Assembly: GCA_964454355.1 (NCBI GenBank)
Contig: CAYVTA010000002.1
Location: 1 to 64,000 of the forward strand
DNA length: 64,000 bases
Reading direction: 5' to 3'
DNA from: UBA1081 sp964454355
Lineage (GTDB): Bacteria; Bacillota; Clostridia; Oscillospirales; Acutalibacteraceae
Shown here one piece after another: positions 33,799 to 41,993 of the stretch; position 1 is the stretch's first letter, and every line of letters begins with the position of its first letter. The translations under genes and the position numbers were made by a program. The notes beneath the pieces were generated by a model. It saw only the letters and a list, made by a program, of their open reading frames with translations. It was not told the origin of the DNA and searched no databases.

Positions 33799-34952
33799 AT
33801 TTCACCTTTTTCTGCAAATTCATTTATCAAATCGGTCAGGACATCGCCCAAAAGCCTTCCTGAATACGCCGCTTCTTTGAGGGTATTCATGTCTGTCCCC
33901 ACTTCAATAAGCAGAGAATACGGTGTAATGTCCATATTATATTTTCGGCAACAAAAATATATCGGTTTCATTAAATTTTCGTACTTTTCGTTTGCCGCTT
34001 TTTGCAAATGAAAAGCAAATGCAAGATTGGTTTCCCAAGACGAAAAATCTGTTATACTTCCGTCCTGAGCACCTGCAATTATCATCATCTGAGCCGCTTT
34101 TTCATTTTCGATTTGAGTAATTTGCTTTACTCGAGTATAACTGTCATAATATATCGCATCACGGTGAATATCAAGGGTAATAACGATTGACGGATTCTCC
34201 TTGAGGATTTGTTCAATCCCCTCTCTTGACTTGCTGTAAGCTCCTGTATAAACGGTATCATATATTGTTTTATCATGAATAACACCGATTCCGTTTGATT
34301 CAAGCACTCTTGCAATTTCTTCCCCTATACGAACCATATTTACATCCGTATTTTCATTCCGAGACGGATAATCGGAAGAAAATTTACCGTTGTCGGTCAT
34401 TATGTATGTTTCAGTGGAATGTGTATGATAAATCAACACAACAGGCTTTGAGATATCCTCTATCGGAAGAAAAAAATCCTGTGACAATATATCTTCAATA
34501 TTAATTTCTTTCGTTTCTGTCACGTTTCTGACATAAACATTTTCAAAAGAATCCGTAGCCTGATAATCTGTAAATGTTTTTTCAACAATTTCTCCATCAT
34601 AAATATATATATCATCGTCAAATCGCTTGAGCACCTCATTCATACTCTGAATAATATCTGTAGGAGTAACGCTTAAGTCAACTAACGGTTCACTGACATT
34701 TTCCCGTTCAGTATTCTGTTGTACATACTCCTTATCATCCTCTTGCGAACAAAAAAATGATGTTATATTATCTTTAATGCGTTCAAACTCATAAACTGCT
34801 CCCTCAGGCATTACAAGAACAGCACTTGCATAAGCAATCCTTGATGCAAAAGCGTTATCGGTAGGCAGATTGTATGCCCCTACAGCCATTGCAACGGACA
34901 AAAGTACTGTTACACCGAGAGGGAGCTTAAATTGTTTCTTTTTACGGAACAT
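33795..34952 (-). CDS. spoIIP: Stage II sporulation protein P (engulfment hydrolase)
   Basis: About 385 residues. SpoIIP is a membrane-anchored amidase and endopeptidase that works with SpoIID and SpoIIM on septal peptidoglycan at engulfment. Seen: an N-terminal helix (LPLGVTVLLSVAMAVGAYNL), the amidase motifs VLIYHTHSTETY, VITLDIHRDA and SLLIEVGTDMNTLKEAAYSG. Start choice is uncertain: the ATG at 34952 is 18 bases from GAGGTG, while the frame also opens at a TTG at 35000. It follows gpr by a short gap and overlaps the 54-residue gene by four bases. The SpoIID-like protein at 7967-9274 is unlinked. Confidence 0.94.
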   Translation of the reverse strand: MFRKKKQFKLPLGVTVLLSVAMAVGAYNLPTDNAFASRIAYASAVLVMPEGAVYEFERIKDNITSFFCSQEDDKEYVQQNTERENVSEPLVDLSVTPTDIIQSMNEVLKRFDDDIYIYDGEIVEKTFTDYQATDSFENVYVRNVTETKEINIEDILSQDFFLPIEDISKPVVLIYHTHSTETYIMTDNGKFSSDYPSRNENTDVNMVRIGEEIARVLESNGIGVIHDKTIYDTVYTGAYSKSREGIEQILKENPSIVITLDIHRDAIYYDSYTRVKQITQIENEKAAQMMIIAGAQDGSITDFSSWETNLAFAFHLQKAANEKYENLMKPIYFCCRKYNMDITPYSLLIEVGTDMNTLKEAAYSGRLLGDVLTDLINEFAEKGEI

Positions 34953-35010
34953 CTTGCGTTTTATTTTTATCACCTCAACATTAATTGTATGAAATGACAA
35001 AAATAAAAAT

Positions 35011-35886
35011 TCACATAAGAATCATTAAATCCTCTGCAGATATATCCGTCTGCAATGCGGAATTTAAGGCAAGTGCAATAAATTTGGATGCTCGCTGACA
35101 AATAATATCTGCTTCTCTTGATGCTACAATATATTCCTTGAACCTTTCTCCCTTTGAAATATCGGCCTCTGCCTCAATTTCGGAAAGGATATTTTCCGCC
35201 AATGTATATGCACTGATGACAGTAGGAACACCAATAGCAATAACGGGGACTCCCAAAGTTTTTTCGCTCATTTCCTTGCGGCTGTTCCCGATTCCAGAAC
35301 CGGGAGAAATGCCTGTATCTGTTAGCTGAACGGTTGAACCCAGCCTGTTTATATCCATTGCCGCCAATGCATCAACAGCAATCACACAGGAAGGTCTAAT
35401 ATGTGCCACAAGGCTCGCAATTATCTCAGATGACTCCATACCTGTATTGCCCAAAACACCGGGAGAAATCGCCGCAACAGAACGTAGGGAATCAAAACCC
35501 AAAGCTAATGCAAGCTCCCTACCGATATGACGTGTAACAAAAATTTTATCAGCACATTCAGGACCGAGTGCATCAGCAGTCATATCCCTGTTTCCAAGTC
35601 CTGCAATAAGGACAGTTCCTTTTTTTGGCAATAGCGATTTAATTTCACTAATTAATCCGTCGAGTCTGCCGTCGAGCATTTCACCGTCTGAGGAAAATGA
35701 AGGAACATCAATGGTTATATATTTTCCCTTCGGTTTTCCTAAAAGCCGTTCACCGTTTTCATTTGTGATTTTTACGCTTGTAATAGTTGAATTTCCGCAA
35801 TGTTTAACAGTTTTCTCAATTCCGTCCTTTTCACCTGCACCGCAAATTTCAATTCTTTCAATCGCAAGATCTGTTCTGAAATCCAA
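35011..35886 (-). CDS. gpr: Germination protease (GPR)
   Basis: 291 residues. GPR is made as a zymogen in the forespore and degrades small acid-soluble spore proteins at germination. Seen: RTDLAIE at the N-terminus (family IRTDLAVE), GLGNRDMTADALGPE, VTRHIGREL, AISPGVLGNTGMESSEI, VIAVDALAA, QLTDTGISPGSGIGNSR and PVIAIGVPTV. The N-terminus is short, so the propeptide is only a few residues. ACAGGTGATG precedes the ATG. First gene of a gpr-spoIIP-small-ORF group, as in many Clostridia, and it diverges from rpsT. Confidence 0.96.
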   Translation of the reverse strand: MDFRTDLAIERIEICGAGEKDGIEKTVKHCGNSTITSVKITNENGERLLGKPKGKYITIDVPSFSSDGEMLDGRLDGLISEIKSLLPKKGTVLIAGLGNRDMTADALGPECADKIFVTRHIGRELALALGFDSLRSVAAISPGVLGNTGMESSEIIASLVAHIRPSCVIAVDALAAMDINRLGSTVQLTDTGISPGSGIGNSRKEMSEKTLGVPVIAIGVPTVISAYTLAENILSEIEAEADISKGERFKEYIVASREADIICQRASKFIALALNSALQTDISAEDLMILM

Positions 35887-35985
35887 AATACATCACCTGT
35901 AAAAGTTTTTACCTACATGGGATTTTTATTCAAATTATGATACAAAAACCGTTTTAAAATTATTCTATATTTTTTTTAAAATAAC

Positions 35986-36014
35986 TTGCTTTTTTTTACA
36001 AAGCATGATATTAT
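35986..36014 (+). promoter_or_regulatory. Candidate promoter of rpsT
   Basis: TTGCTT (35986-35991), 17-base spacer, TATTAT (36009-36014), about 30 bases before the rpsT start. A consensus TATAAT at 36012-36017 overlaps it, so the exact start may differ by a few bases. Confidence 0.5.
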
Positions 36015-36047
36015 AATAATCTGTATAGACAAAAGGAGGTGCGATGA

Positions 36048-36311
36048 ATGCCCAATATTAAATCTGCAAAAAAGCGTGTAATCGTAAATGCAACAAAAGC
36101 TCAGAGAAACAAGTCTGCTAACACAGCTCTTAAAACAGCTCTCAAGAAGGCTAACGTAGCTATTGAGACAAATGCAGCTGACAAGGCTGAAGCAGTTAAG
36201 GCTGCTGAGAAGAAAATAGATCAGGCTGTTGCAAAGGGACTTATTCACAAGAATAACGCTGCCCGCAAAAAGTCAGCTCTCGCAGTTAAGCTCAACAAGT
36301 CCAACGCTTAA
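36048..36311 (+). CDS. rpsT: 30S ribosomal protein S20
   Basis: 87 residues, Lys/Ala-rich helical protein that binds 16S rRNA. Family marks: MPNIKSAKKRV, TKAQRNKSANTALKTALKKA and GLIHKNNAARKKSAL. A very strong AAAGGAGGTG precedes the ATG. Next to gpr, as in Bacillus and many Clostridia. Confidence 0.98.
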   Translation: MPNIKSAKKRVIVNATKAQRNKSANTALKTALKKANVAIETNAADKAEAVKAAEKKIDQAVAKGLIHKNNAARKKSALAVKLNKSNA

Positions 36312-36354
36312 TGGATAGTATGCTTTGATTTTATCAACGAAGGGATGGTTCTCC

Positions 36355-36537
36355 ATGAAAAAGTTTTTAAAAGTTTTGGCAATTGTTGCCGCAATCGCCG
36401 GCGTTGCAACTGCAGTTTATGTTGCAGTAACAAAATTTATGGAAAAGAAACAGAAGATAGGCAATACTGAAGAGAATTATGTTTCCTGCTCTTGCTTTGA
36501 CGATGAATTCGCTACAGCAGAAACAGTAGTTGCTTAA
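36355..36537 (+). CDS. Small membrane protein of unknown function (60 residues)
   Basis: The ATG at 36355 follows GAAGGGATGG; the frame opens earlier, but this start gives a clean MKKFLKVLAIVAAIAGVAT helix (4-27). The helix is followed by a basic stretch (KFMEKKQK) and a polar tail with CSCFDDEF. Probably inserted with its tail in the cytosol. 43 bases behind rpsT and before a strong terminator, so likely co-transcribed. No family recognised. Confidence 0.72.
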   Translation: MKKFLKVLAIVAAIAGVATAVYVAVTKFMEKKQKIGNTEENYVSCSCFDDEFATAETVVA

Positions 36538-36557
36538 TTTGATCGGTTGATAAAAAC

Positions 36558-36584
36558 AAGAGCCCAGCTTCGGGCTCTTTTTTG
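36558..36584 (+). terminator. Terminator after rpsT and the small membrane gene
   Basis: 8-bp stem AAGAGCCC/GGGCTCTT, loop AGCTTC, then TTTTTTG. Confidence 0.93.
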
Positions 36585-36620
36585 TTTTACCTGTACACGA
36601 AAAGTTTGTTAACAAATATA

Positions 36621-36641
36621 GGGCAGCGGAAACCGCTGCCC
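36621..36641 (-). terminator. Strong hairpin after the beta-helix gene
   Basis: 9-bp perfect GC-rich stem GGGCAGCGG/CCGCTGCCC with a three-base loop, 12 bases beyond the stop at 36654. The downstream tract on the minus strand (TATATTTG) is poor in T, so it may act mainly as an RNA 3' stabiliser. Confidence 0.6.
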
Positions 36642-36653
36642 TAAAATATTTAT

Positions 36654-38468
36654 TTATTGAAATATTCCATTGTTGAAATTCGAGGTCGTTTCAAGGAATG
36701 TTGCATAGTTGCTGTTGACAAGCTTTGTTGTTCCGCAGTAAACATTTTCAAATGTTATTGTATTGAATGTTGTAGCAGACTGAGTTGTATAAACCTTACT
36801 TGTAACATTGTTTGAAGCGTAATTAACATTCTTGAATGTAATATTACTCATTGTTATGCCGTAAGAAAGACCTTCAACAGCGTAACAGCTTATTGCTGCC
36901 GAATCATTACGGTAAATATTGATATTTTCAAATGTAACATTTGAAATTGTATTTGCACGCTGATTAGACTCTGTAACCATTATACCGATTGCAGCAATCT
37001 CATATTTAGCCCATGTTGCATCGTGACAAATTACGGTGCAATCTTTAAATGTAACATCGCTGATAGGAAGATTTGCTTCACCGGAGATACCGAAAGCTCT
37101 TGCCTTGCTTGCCCATGCAACACAGTTTGTGATCTCGACATCGGTTGTATAGCAAGAAGCTGCATCTTCACCGCCGAGAGTCTTTACTGCAAACAGGTCG
37201 TCACCTGAACGTGCGAAGCAGTTGTCAACAGTAACATTCTGTGAGTTACAGATATCAAATGCGTCAGAATTAAGACGGTAGCCGAAGATATCAACATCCT
37301 TAATTGTAACGCCGTTTACTCTGTAGGTCTGGATTGTCCATTCAGCAGAGTTAATAAGCTTGATACCGCTGATCTCAACATTGCTACCCCAAGAAAGAAC
37401 GATACCCTTTCTTTCTGCCTTGTCAAGAGCTGTAAAGTCGATAGCACCGTAACCCATAATCTTTACGTTATTAACACCTGAACCGCCGATAAGCGGATAT
37501 CTTGTAAGACCTCCGATGCCTGCAAGACCTGAACCTTCTGTATACGAAGCTGCATCTGCTGCACTGCTTATATTCTGCTTGTTAGTGGCAGTAACATAAG
37601 TACCCTGTTTAAGATAAATAACTATATTATCGGTAAGACCGGCTGCATTAAGATCAGTGTAATAAGCACCAAAGTCAGTGTAATAATCAAGATAGCCTTC
37701 ATAAGCGAGAACTGTATAGCCCTGAGCTTCAAGCTCTGCTATTCTTGCATCGTCATCGACTTCTTCACGGACAAAAAGAGTATATGCATATTCCTGGCTT
37801 TCATTATTAAGAAGGAATGTGTAAATTCCGTAACCTGAAAGCTTTGCTGTCATAACACCGTTTGAAACGGAGGCTGTATATTTCTCGTTATCAACAATAT
37901 ATACTGCATTTGTTATGGTAAGATCTGCTGAATCAAGAGAAATTTTAAATTCAACATCATCCATATCATCTGTAATATAAATTTCAGAGAATGAGTGAAG
38001 AGCACCCTTACCTGTTTCACCTATATATACGGTTGCAGCATATACGGGGATATCAGCGTCATCAATCTGTGCTGTGTAATAAGGTGAAATAACAAGTCCG
38101 TTAACATCTTCATAACCCTGACAAGCACTATACTCGTCGTCATTATTCTCATTTGCTCTTGCAGTAAGAGTTGCTACGCTTATGTTGTTAGCAGCAAGTG
38201 TCTTTACAGCTTCAGAAGGATACTCAAGATAAGTATAATCGAGAGTTATCGGTGCCTCTGTTTCTGTTTCTGTTTCTGTTTCTGTTTCTGTTTCCGGTTC
38301 TGTTGTTGTCTCGTACTCGTCTCCGGGTGTTGTTGTTTCTTCAATCACAATGTCTGAAGAATCTTCAGGAGAAACTTCCGGAGCTGTGGAATTAAGTCCA
38401 AACAAAGAAGAAAATATAACAGAAAATGCTAAAAATATAGTTTGTAAAAACTTAATTAATTGTTCCAT
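36654..38468 (-). CDS. Secreted right-handed beta-helix protein, GH28-like
   Basis: About 604 residues. N-terminal signal or anchor (EQLIKFLQTIFLAFSVIFS), then a Glu/Thr spacer with an ET dipeptide run, a beta-sandwich region (about 85-260) and a beta-helix (about 300-600). The helix contains NSDAFDICNSQNVTVDNC followed by FARSGDDLFAVKT. This is the order of GH28 polygalacturonases (NTDGFD, GDDCIAI) and related dextranase-like enzymes, so the acidic catalytic residues appear present. The expected role is cleavage of an external polysaccharide; the substrate is open. The longer frame starts at 38510, but the ATG at 38468 gives the proper signal peptide. Single gene with its own promoter. Confidence 0.75.
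   Translation of the reverse strand: MEQLIKFLQTIFLAFSVIFSSLFGLNSTAPEVSPEDSSDIVIEETTTPGDEYETTTEPETETETETETETEAPITLDYTYLEYPSEAVKTLAANNISVATLTARANENNDDEYSACQGYEDVNGLVISPYYTAQIDDADIPVYAATVYIGETGKGALHSFSEIYITDDMDDVEFKISLDSADLTITNAVYIVDNEKYTASVSNGVMTAKLSGYGIYTFLLNNESQEYAYTLFVREEVDDDARIAELEAQGYTVLAYEGYLDYYTDFGAYYTDLNAAGLTDNIVIYLKQGTYVTATNKQNISSAADAASYTEGSGLAGIGGLTRYPLIGGSGVNNVKIMGYGAIDFTALDKAERKGIVLSWGSNVEISGIKLINSAEWTIQTYRVNGVTIKDVDIFGYRLNSDAFDICNSQNVTVDNCFARSGDDLFAVKTLGGEDAASCYTTDVEITNCVAWASKARAFGISGEANLPISDVTFKDCTVICHDATWAKYEIAAIGIMVTESNQRANTISNVTFENINIYRNDSAAISCYAVEGLSYGITMSNITFKNVNYASNNVTSKVYTTQSATTFNTITFENVYCGTTKLVNSNYATFLETTSNFNNGIFQ
38257..38302. repeat. Hexanucleotide tandem repeat inside the beta-helix gene
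   Basis: Five perfect TTTCTG copies (38261-38290) with imperfect flanking copies. On the coding strand it encodes an alternating Glu-Thr linker between the signal peptide and the first domain. Because the unit is six bases, copy changes lengthen the spacer without shifting the frame. Confidence 0.85.
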
Positions 38469-38500
38469 AGTTAACAAACCACTCCTATATGTTTTTTTAA

Positions 38501-38529
38501 ATTGTATCACACATATACAAATTTTTCAA
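38501..38529 (-). promoter_or_regulatory. Promoter of the beta-helix gene
   Basis: Minus-strand TTGAAA (38529-38524), 17-base spacer, TACAAT (38506-38501), about 30 bases before the ATG at 38468; ATAGGAGTGG is the ribosome site. Confidence 0.65.
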
Positions 38530-38571
38530 GACATTTATAATTATTCCGTCAATTTATTCCATCTTGATTGC

Positions 38572-38613
38572 AAAAAAGTGCTTTCGATCACACTAAATCA
38601 AAAGCACTTTTTT
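38572..38613 (-). terminator. Terminator after hppA
   Basis: 13-bp stem AAAAAAGTGCTTT/AAAGCACTTTTTT with a 16-base loop, six bases after the hppA stop. The A-rich and T-rich arms make it usable from either side. Confidence 0.85.
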
Positions 38614-38618
38614 ATATT

Positions 38619-40706
38619 TTAAAAAATACTGAAATTAACGACCAATGCTGAGAAAACAATTGATACCATTGAAAGCAGTTTTATAAGAATATTGATTGCC
38701 GGACCGGAAGTATCTTTGAAAGGATCACCGACTGTATCACCTACCACTGCAGCTTTGTGATTATCCGAGCCTTTTCCGCCGTGTACGCCGCTTTCAATAT
38801 ATTTTTTTGCATTATCCCATGCACCGCCTGAGTTAGACATAAACACTGCCATAAGGAATCCTGAAGCTGTCGCACCTGCAAGCATACCCACTACACCTGC
38901 ACAGCCGAGAATCAAACCAACAACAACCGGAACAGCAATTGCTACAATAGTAGGAAGCACCATTTCCTTGAGACTTGCCTTTGTACAAAGGTCAACACAT
39001 TTAGCATAATCAGCCTCAGCTTCGCCTTTCATAAGTCCCTTGATTTCCTTAAACTGACGTCGAACTTCCTTAACAACGCTCTGTGCCGCATGACCTACGG
39101 AATTCATAGTAAGTGCTGCAAAAACAAAAGGAAGACAAGCACCGATAAACAATCCTATAAGAACTGTAGGATTCATCAGGCTTAAATCAGCAATTTTTTC
39201 GGCTCCACCGGGAATAGACTGAACTTTATCAATATAAGAAGCCATAAGAGCAAGAGCAGTCAGAGCAGCAGAACCGATTGCAAAGCCTTTGCCCGTAGCA
39301 GCAGTTGTATTGCCCAAGGCATCAAGTGCATCGGTACGTTCTCTTACCTCTTTTTCAAGTCCTGCCATTTCAGCTATACCGCCTGCATTGTCAGCGACAG
39401 GGCCGTATGCATCAGTAGCAAGAGTAATGCCTAAAGTTGAGAGCATACCTACAGCCGCAAGAGAAATACCGTAAAGTCCCATGTTAGCCGAAGCTGCACC
39501 GCCGCAAACAAAATAAGCAACAAGAACACAAATTGCAACAATAATTATAGGAAGTGCTGTTGACAGCATACCCAGAGACAATCCGCTGATAATAATTGTA
39601 GCAGAACCTGTTTCGGAAGATGCTGCAAGCTTACGTGTGGGGTTATATGAATCTGAAGTAAAATATTCAGTTGACTGTCCGATAAGAACACCTGAAATAA
39701 GTCCTGCAAGAATTGCAAAATAGAACTTCCAGTTTTCCGCACCTAAAACAAAATAAACAAGAGGGAATGAAATAACTGCAATAAGAATTGCCGAAAAATT
39801 TGTACCTCTGCTCAAAGCTTTAAGAAGATTTTTCTGACTTGCACCCTCTTTTGTACGAACGAGGAACGTACCGAAAACCGAACAAACAATACCAACCGCC
39901 GCCAGAAGCATCGGCAAAGCCATTGCCTTTATATCTCCGCTAAATGCGGCAACACCCAATGCAGAAGCAGATATAATAGAGCTTACATACGACTCGTAAA
40001 GGTCTGCACCCATACCGGCAACGTCACCTACGTTATCGCCAACATTATCTGCAATTACAGCAGGATTACGAGGATCATCCTCGGGAATACCTGCTTCTAC
40101 TTTACCAACAAGGTCAGCACCGACATCGGCAGCCTTTGTGAAGACTCCTCCGCCTACTCGTGCAAACAGTGCCATTGAAGAAGCACCCATACCGAAAGTA
40201 AGCATTGCACTTGTAATTTCTGCAGTTTCAAGTTTAAATACAAACTTCAACAGGAAGAACCAAATTGAAATATCAAGCAGTCCCAAGCCTACCACAGTAA
40301 ATCCCATAACGGAACCTGCGGAAAAAGCAACTCTCAAACCTTTATTGAGTCCTTCACGACAAGCATTCGCAGTTCGGCTGTTTGAGAGGGTAGCAATTTT
40401 CATACCGACAAAGCCCGACAGTGCAGAAAAGAATCCGCCTGTAATAAAAGCAAAAGGCACATACGGTGTAAGGAAATCAAAAATTGCCATAACACCTAAA
40501 ATAACAAACATTACCGTAAAGAAAATAAGAACGATAATGTACTGTCTTTTTAAGTATGCATTTGCACCTTTTCGGATTGATTCAGAAATTTTTTTCATTT
40601 TTTCGGTGCCTTCGGAATACTTAAGCACTTTTTTTGCAGTAAAAAACGCAAACAAAAGAGCAATAAGAGCACCTGCACCTGTGAGAATTACAAGAATTTT
40701 ATCCAT
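38619..40706 (-). CDS. hppA: Membrane-bound ion-translocating pyrophosphatase, K+-dependent type
   Basis: 695 residues, about 16 membrane helices. Couples PPi hydrolysis to H+ and/or Na+ pumping. Seen: DVGADLVGKVEAGIPEDDP, NPAVIADNVGDNVGDVAGMG, GADLYESY, NSGGAWDNAKKYIE and KAAVVGDTVGDPFKDTSGP. The sequence LGNTTAATGKG has Ala where K+-independent forms have Lys, which marks the K+-dependent class; H+ versus Na+ cannot be told by eye. CAGGAGGGAG precedes the ATG. Single gene with a promoter at 40781-40809. Confidence 0.96.
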   Translation of the reverse strand: MDKILVILTGAGALIALLFAFFTAKKVLKYSEGTEKMKKISESIRKGANAYLKRQYIIVLIFFTVMFVILGVMAIFDFLTPYVPFAFITGGFFSALSGFVGMKIATLSNSRTANACREGLNKGLRVAFSAGSVMGFTVVGLGLLDISIWFFLLKFVFKLETAEITSAMLTFGMGASSMALFARVGGGVFTKAADVGADLVGKVEAGIPEDDPRNPAVIADNVGDNVGDVAGMGADLYESYVSSIISASALGVAAFSGDIKAMALPMLLAAVGIVCSVFGTFLVRTKEGASQKNLLKALSRGTNFSAILIAVISFPLVYFVLGAENWKFYFAILAGLISGVLIGQSTEYFTSDSYNPTRKLAASSETGSATIIISGLSLGMLSTALPIIIVAICVLVAYFVCGGAASANMGLYGISLAAVGMLSTLGITLATDAYGPVADNAGGIAEMAGLEKEVRERTDALDALGNTTAATGKGFAIGSAALTALALMASYIDKVQSIPGGAEKIADLSLMNPTVLIGLFIGACLPFVFAALTMNSVGHAAQSVVKEVRRQFKEIKGLMKGEAEADYAKCVDLCTKASLKEMVLPTIVAIAVPVVVGLILGCAGVVGMLAGATASGFLMAVFMSNSGGAWDNAKKYIESGVHGGKGSDNHKAAVVGDTVGDPFKDTSGPAINILIKLLSMVSIVFSALVVNFSIF

Positions 40707-40780
40707 AAATCTCCCTCCTGAAATGATATTTTAAGGAATACTGTTTCCAAAAAATATTCACTATTATATTATAATTGAAT

Positions 40781-40809
40781 ATTATATACCTGTATTCAGA
40801 AAAATTCAA
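40781..40809 (-). promoter_or_regulatory. Promoter of hppA
   Basis: Minus-strand TTGAAT (40809-40804), 17-base spacer, TATAAT (40786-40781). The rest of the 410-base gap (40707-41116) is AT-rich and holds only this promoter, an unassigned CCCCT/AGGGG hairpin near 40976-40994, and the yebC terminator. Confidence 0.65.
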
Positions 40810-41011
40810 TATTGATTGATAAACTTTTAACAATAAAAAATAAACAAAACATAAAAACTGTACAAATGTCTATTGAAACTTAAAAGATAATTGAGTTAAT
40901 AAATATGTAAACAATAATTCAACTGCGATAAATTATTGTTTGCCATATTGAAAAAAATATCTTATGATATATCACCCCTGCCCAATCATAGGGGATTAAG
41001 GTATTTACAGT

Positions 41012-41055
41012 AAAAAAAACGGCACATTAAGCCCTAAATATGCTTAATTGTGCCG
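41012..41055 (-). terminator. Terminator after yebC
   Basis: On the minus strand GGCACAATTAAG and CTTAATGTGCC pair with one bulge across an 11-base loop, followed by GTTTTTTTT (41019-41012). It lies about 60 bases beyond the yebC stop. Confidence 0.85.
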
Positions 41056-41116
41056 AATTATGCAATTTTTAATTTAAAGAACTTTTAATACAGCCTGTTT
41101 AATCTACACAAGCTGA

Positions 41117-41860
41117 TTATCCTTCGTAATCGTCTTCGTTCTCCCAGTTATGCCATACGTTCTGAACATCATCGTTGTCATCGAACATTTCAAGCATTTT
41201 ACCCATACTCTTGATATCATCCGGATTATCAAGTCTTGTGTATGTTGAAGGAATATACTCCGCCTCTGCTGAAATTGCAGTATAACCTGCCGCAGTAAGA
41301 GCATCACTGACAGCACCCACATCATGGGGATCGGTTCTGACCTGGAAAACTTCCTCTTCGTCAGTAATCAGATCTGTAGCACCGGCTTCAAGAGCAGTTT
41401 CAAGAAGAGCATCCTCATCAACGCCGTCTTTTTCTATAACGATATTACCCTGACGCTCAAACATGAACATAACGGAACCAGCTTGTCCCATATTTCCGCC
41501 GTACTTATCAAAATAGTGACGAACATCGCCTGCCGTTCTGTTTCTGTTATCTGTAAGAGTTTCAACAATAACCGCAATACCGCAGGGACCGTAACCCTCA
41601 TAAACACACTCTTCGTAGCTTGTTGCATCACCTTCGCCGGAAGCTTTCTTTATAATTCTTTCAATGTTATCATTGGGAACGTTTGCAGCCTTTGCCTTTG
41701 CGATAATATCCTTAAGTTTGGTATTTGCAGCAGGATCGGGACCGCCTTCACGAACAGCAACAGCAATCTCTCTGCCGATTTTTGTAAAAACTTTAGCTCT
41801 TTGATTATCAGTTTTTTCCTTTTTTCTCTTTATTGTACTCCATTTGGAGTGTCCTGACAT
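41117..41860 (-). CDS. yebC: YebC/TACO1-family protein
   Basis: 247 residues. Start MSGHSKWSTIKRKKEKTD, then VREGGPDPAANTKLKDII, NVPNDNIERIIKKASGEGD and YEGYGPCGIAVIVE, all family marks. Members act as DNA-binding regulators, or assist ribosomes on difficult proline-containing stretches; which role applies here is not evident. The frame begins earlier, but the ATG at 41860 after AAGGTGATTTTT gives the conserved N-terminus. A promoter lies at 41893-41921, and the giant GT84/GH94 gene diverges from it. Confidence 0.95.
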   Translation of the reverse strand: MSGHSKWSTIKRKKEKTDNQRAKVFTKIGREIAVAVREGGPDPAANTKLKDIIAKAKAANVPNDNIERIIKKASGEGDATSYEECVYEGYGPCGIAVIVETLTDNRNRTAGDVRHYFDKYGGNMGQAGSVMFMFERQGNIVIEKDGVDEDALLETALEAGATDLITDEEEVFQVRTDPHDVGAVSDALTAAGYTAISAEAEYIPSTYTRLDNPDDIKSMGKMLEMFDDNDDVQNVWHNWENEDDYEG

Positions 41861-41892
41861 AAAAATCACCTTACATAAAAAAATTCTCATAC

Positions 41893-41921
41893 ATTTTATC
41901 ACTAAATTGCATTTTCGTCAA
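41893..41921 (-). promoter_or_regulatory. Promoter of yebC
   Basis: Minus-strand TTGACG (41921-41916), 17-base spacer, TAAAAT (41898-41893), about 30 bases before the start codon. Confidence 0.65.
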
Positions 41922-41993
41922 CACCGTTTTAAATATTTACCTGTTTTTCGGACAAAATATTTTACAAATATTCCTTAAGGACGGTTTTAAGCT

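Noticed and set aside
40976..40994. CCCCT/AGGGG hairpin as a terminator or regulatory RNA
   Set aside because: The stem is only five pairs, has no T tract, and no gene ends near it.
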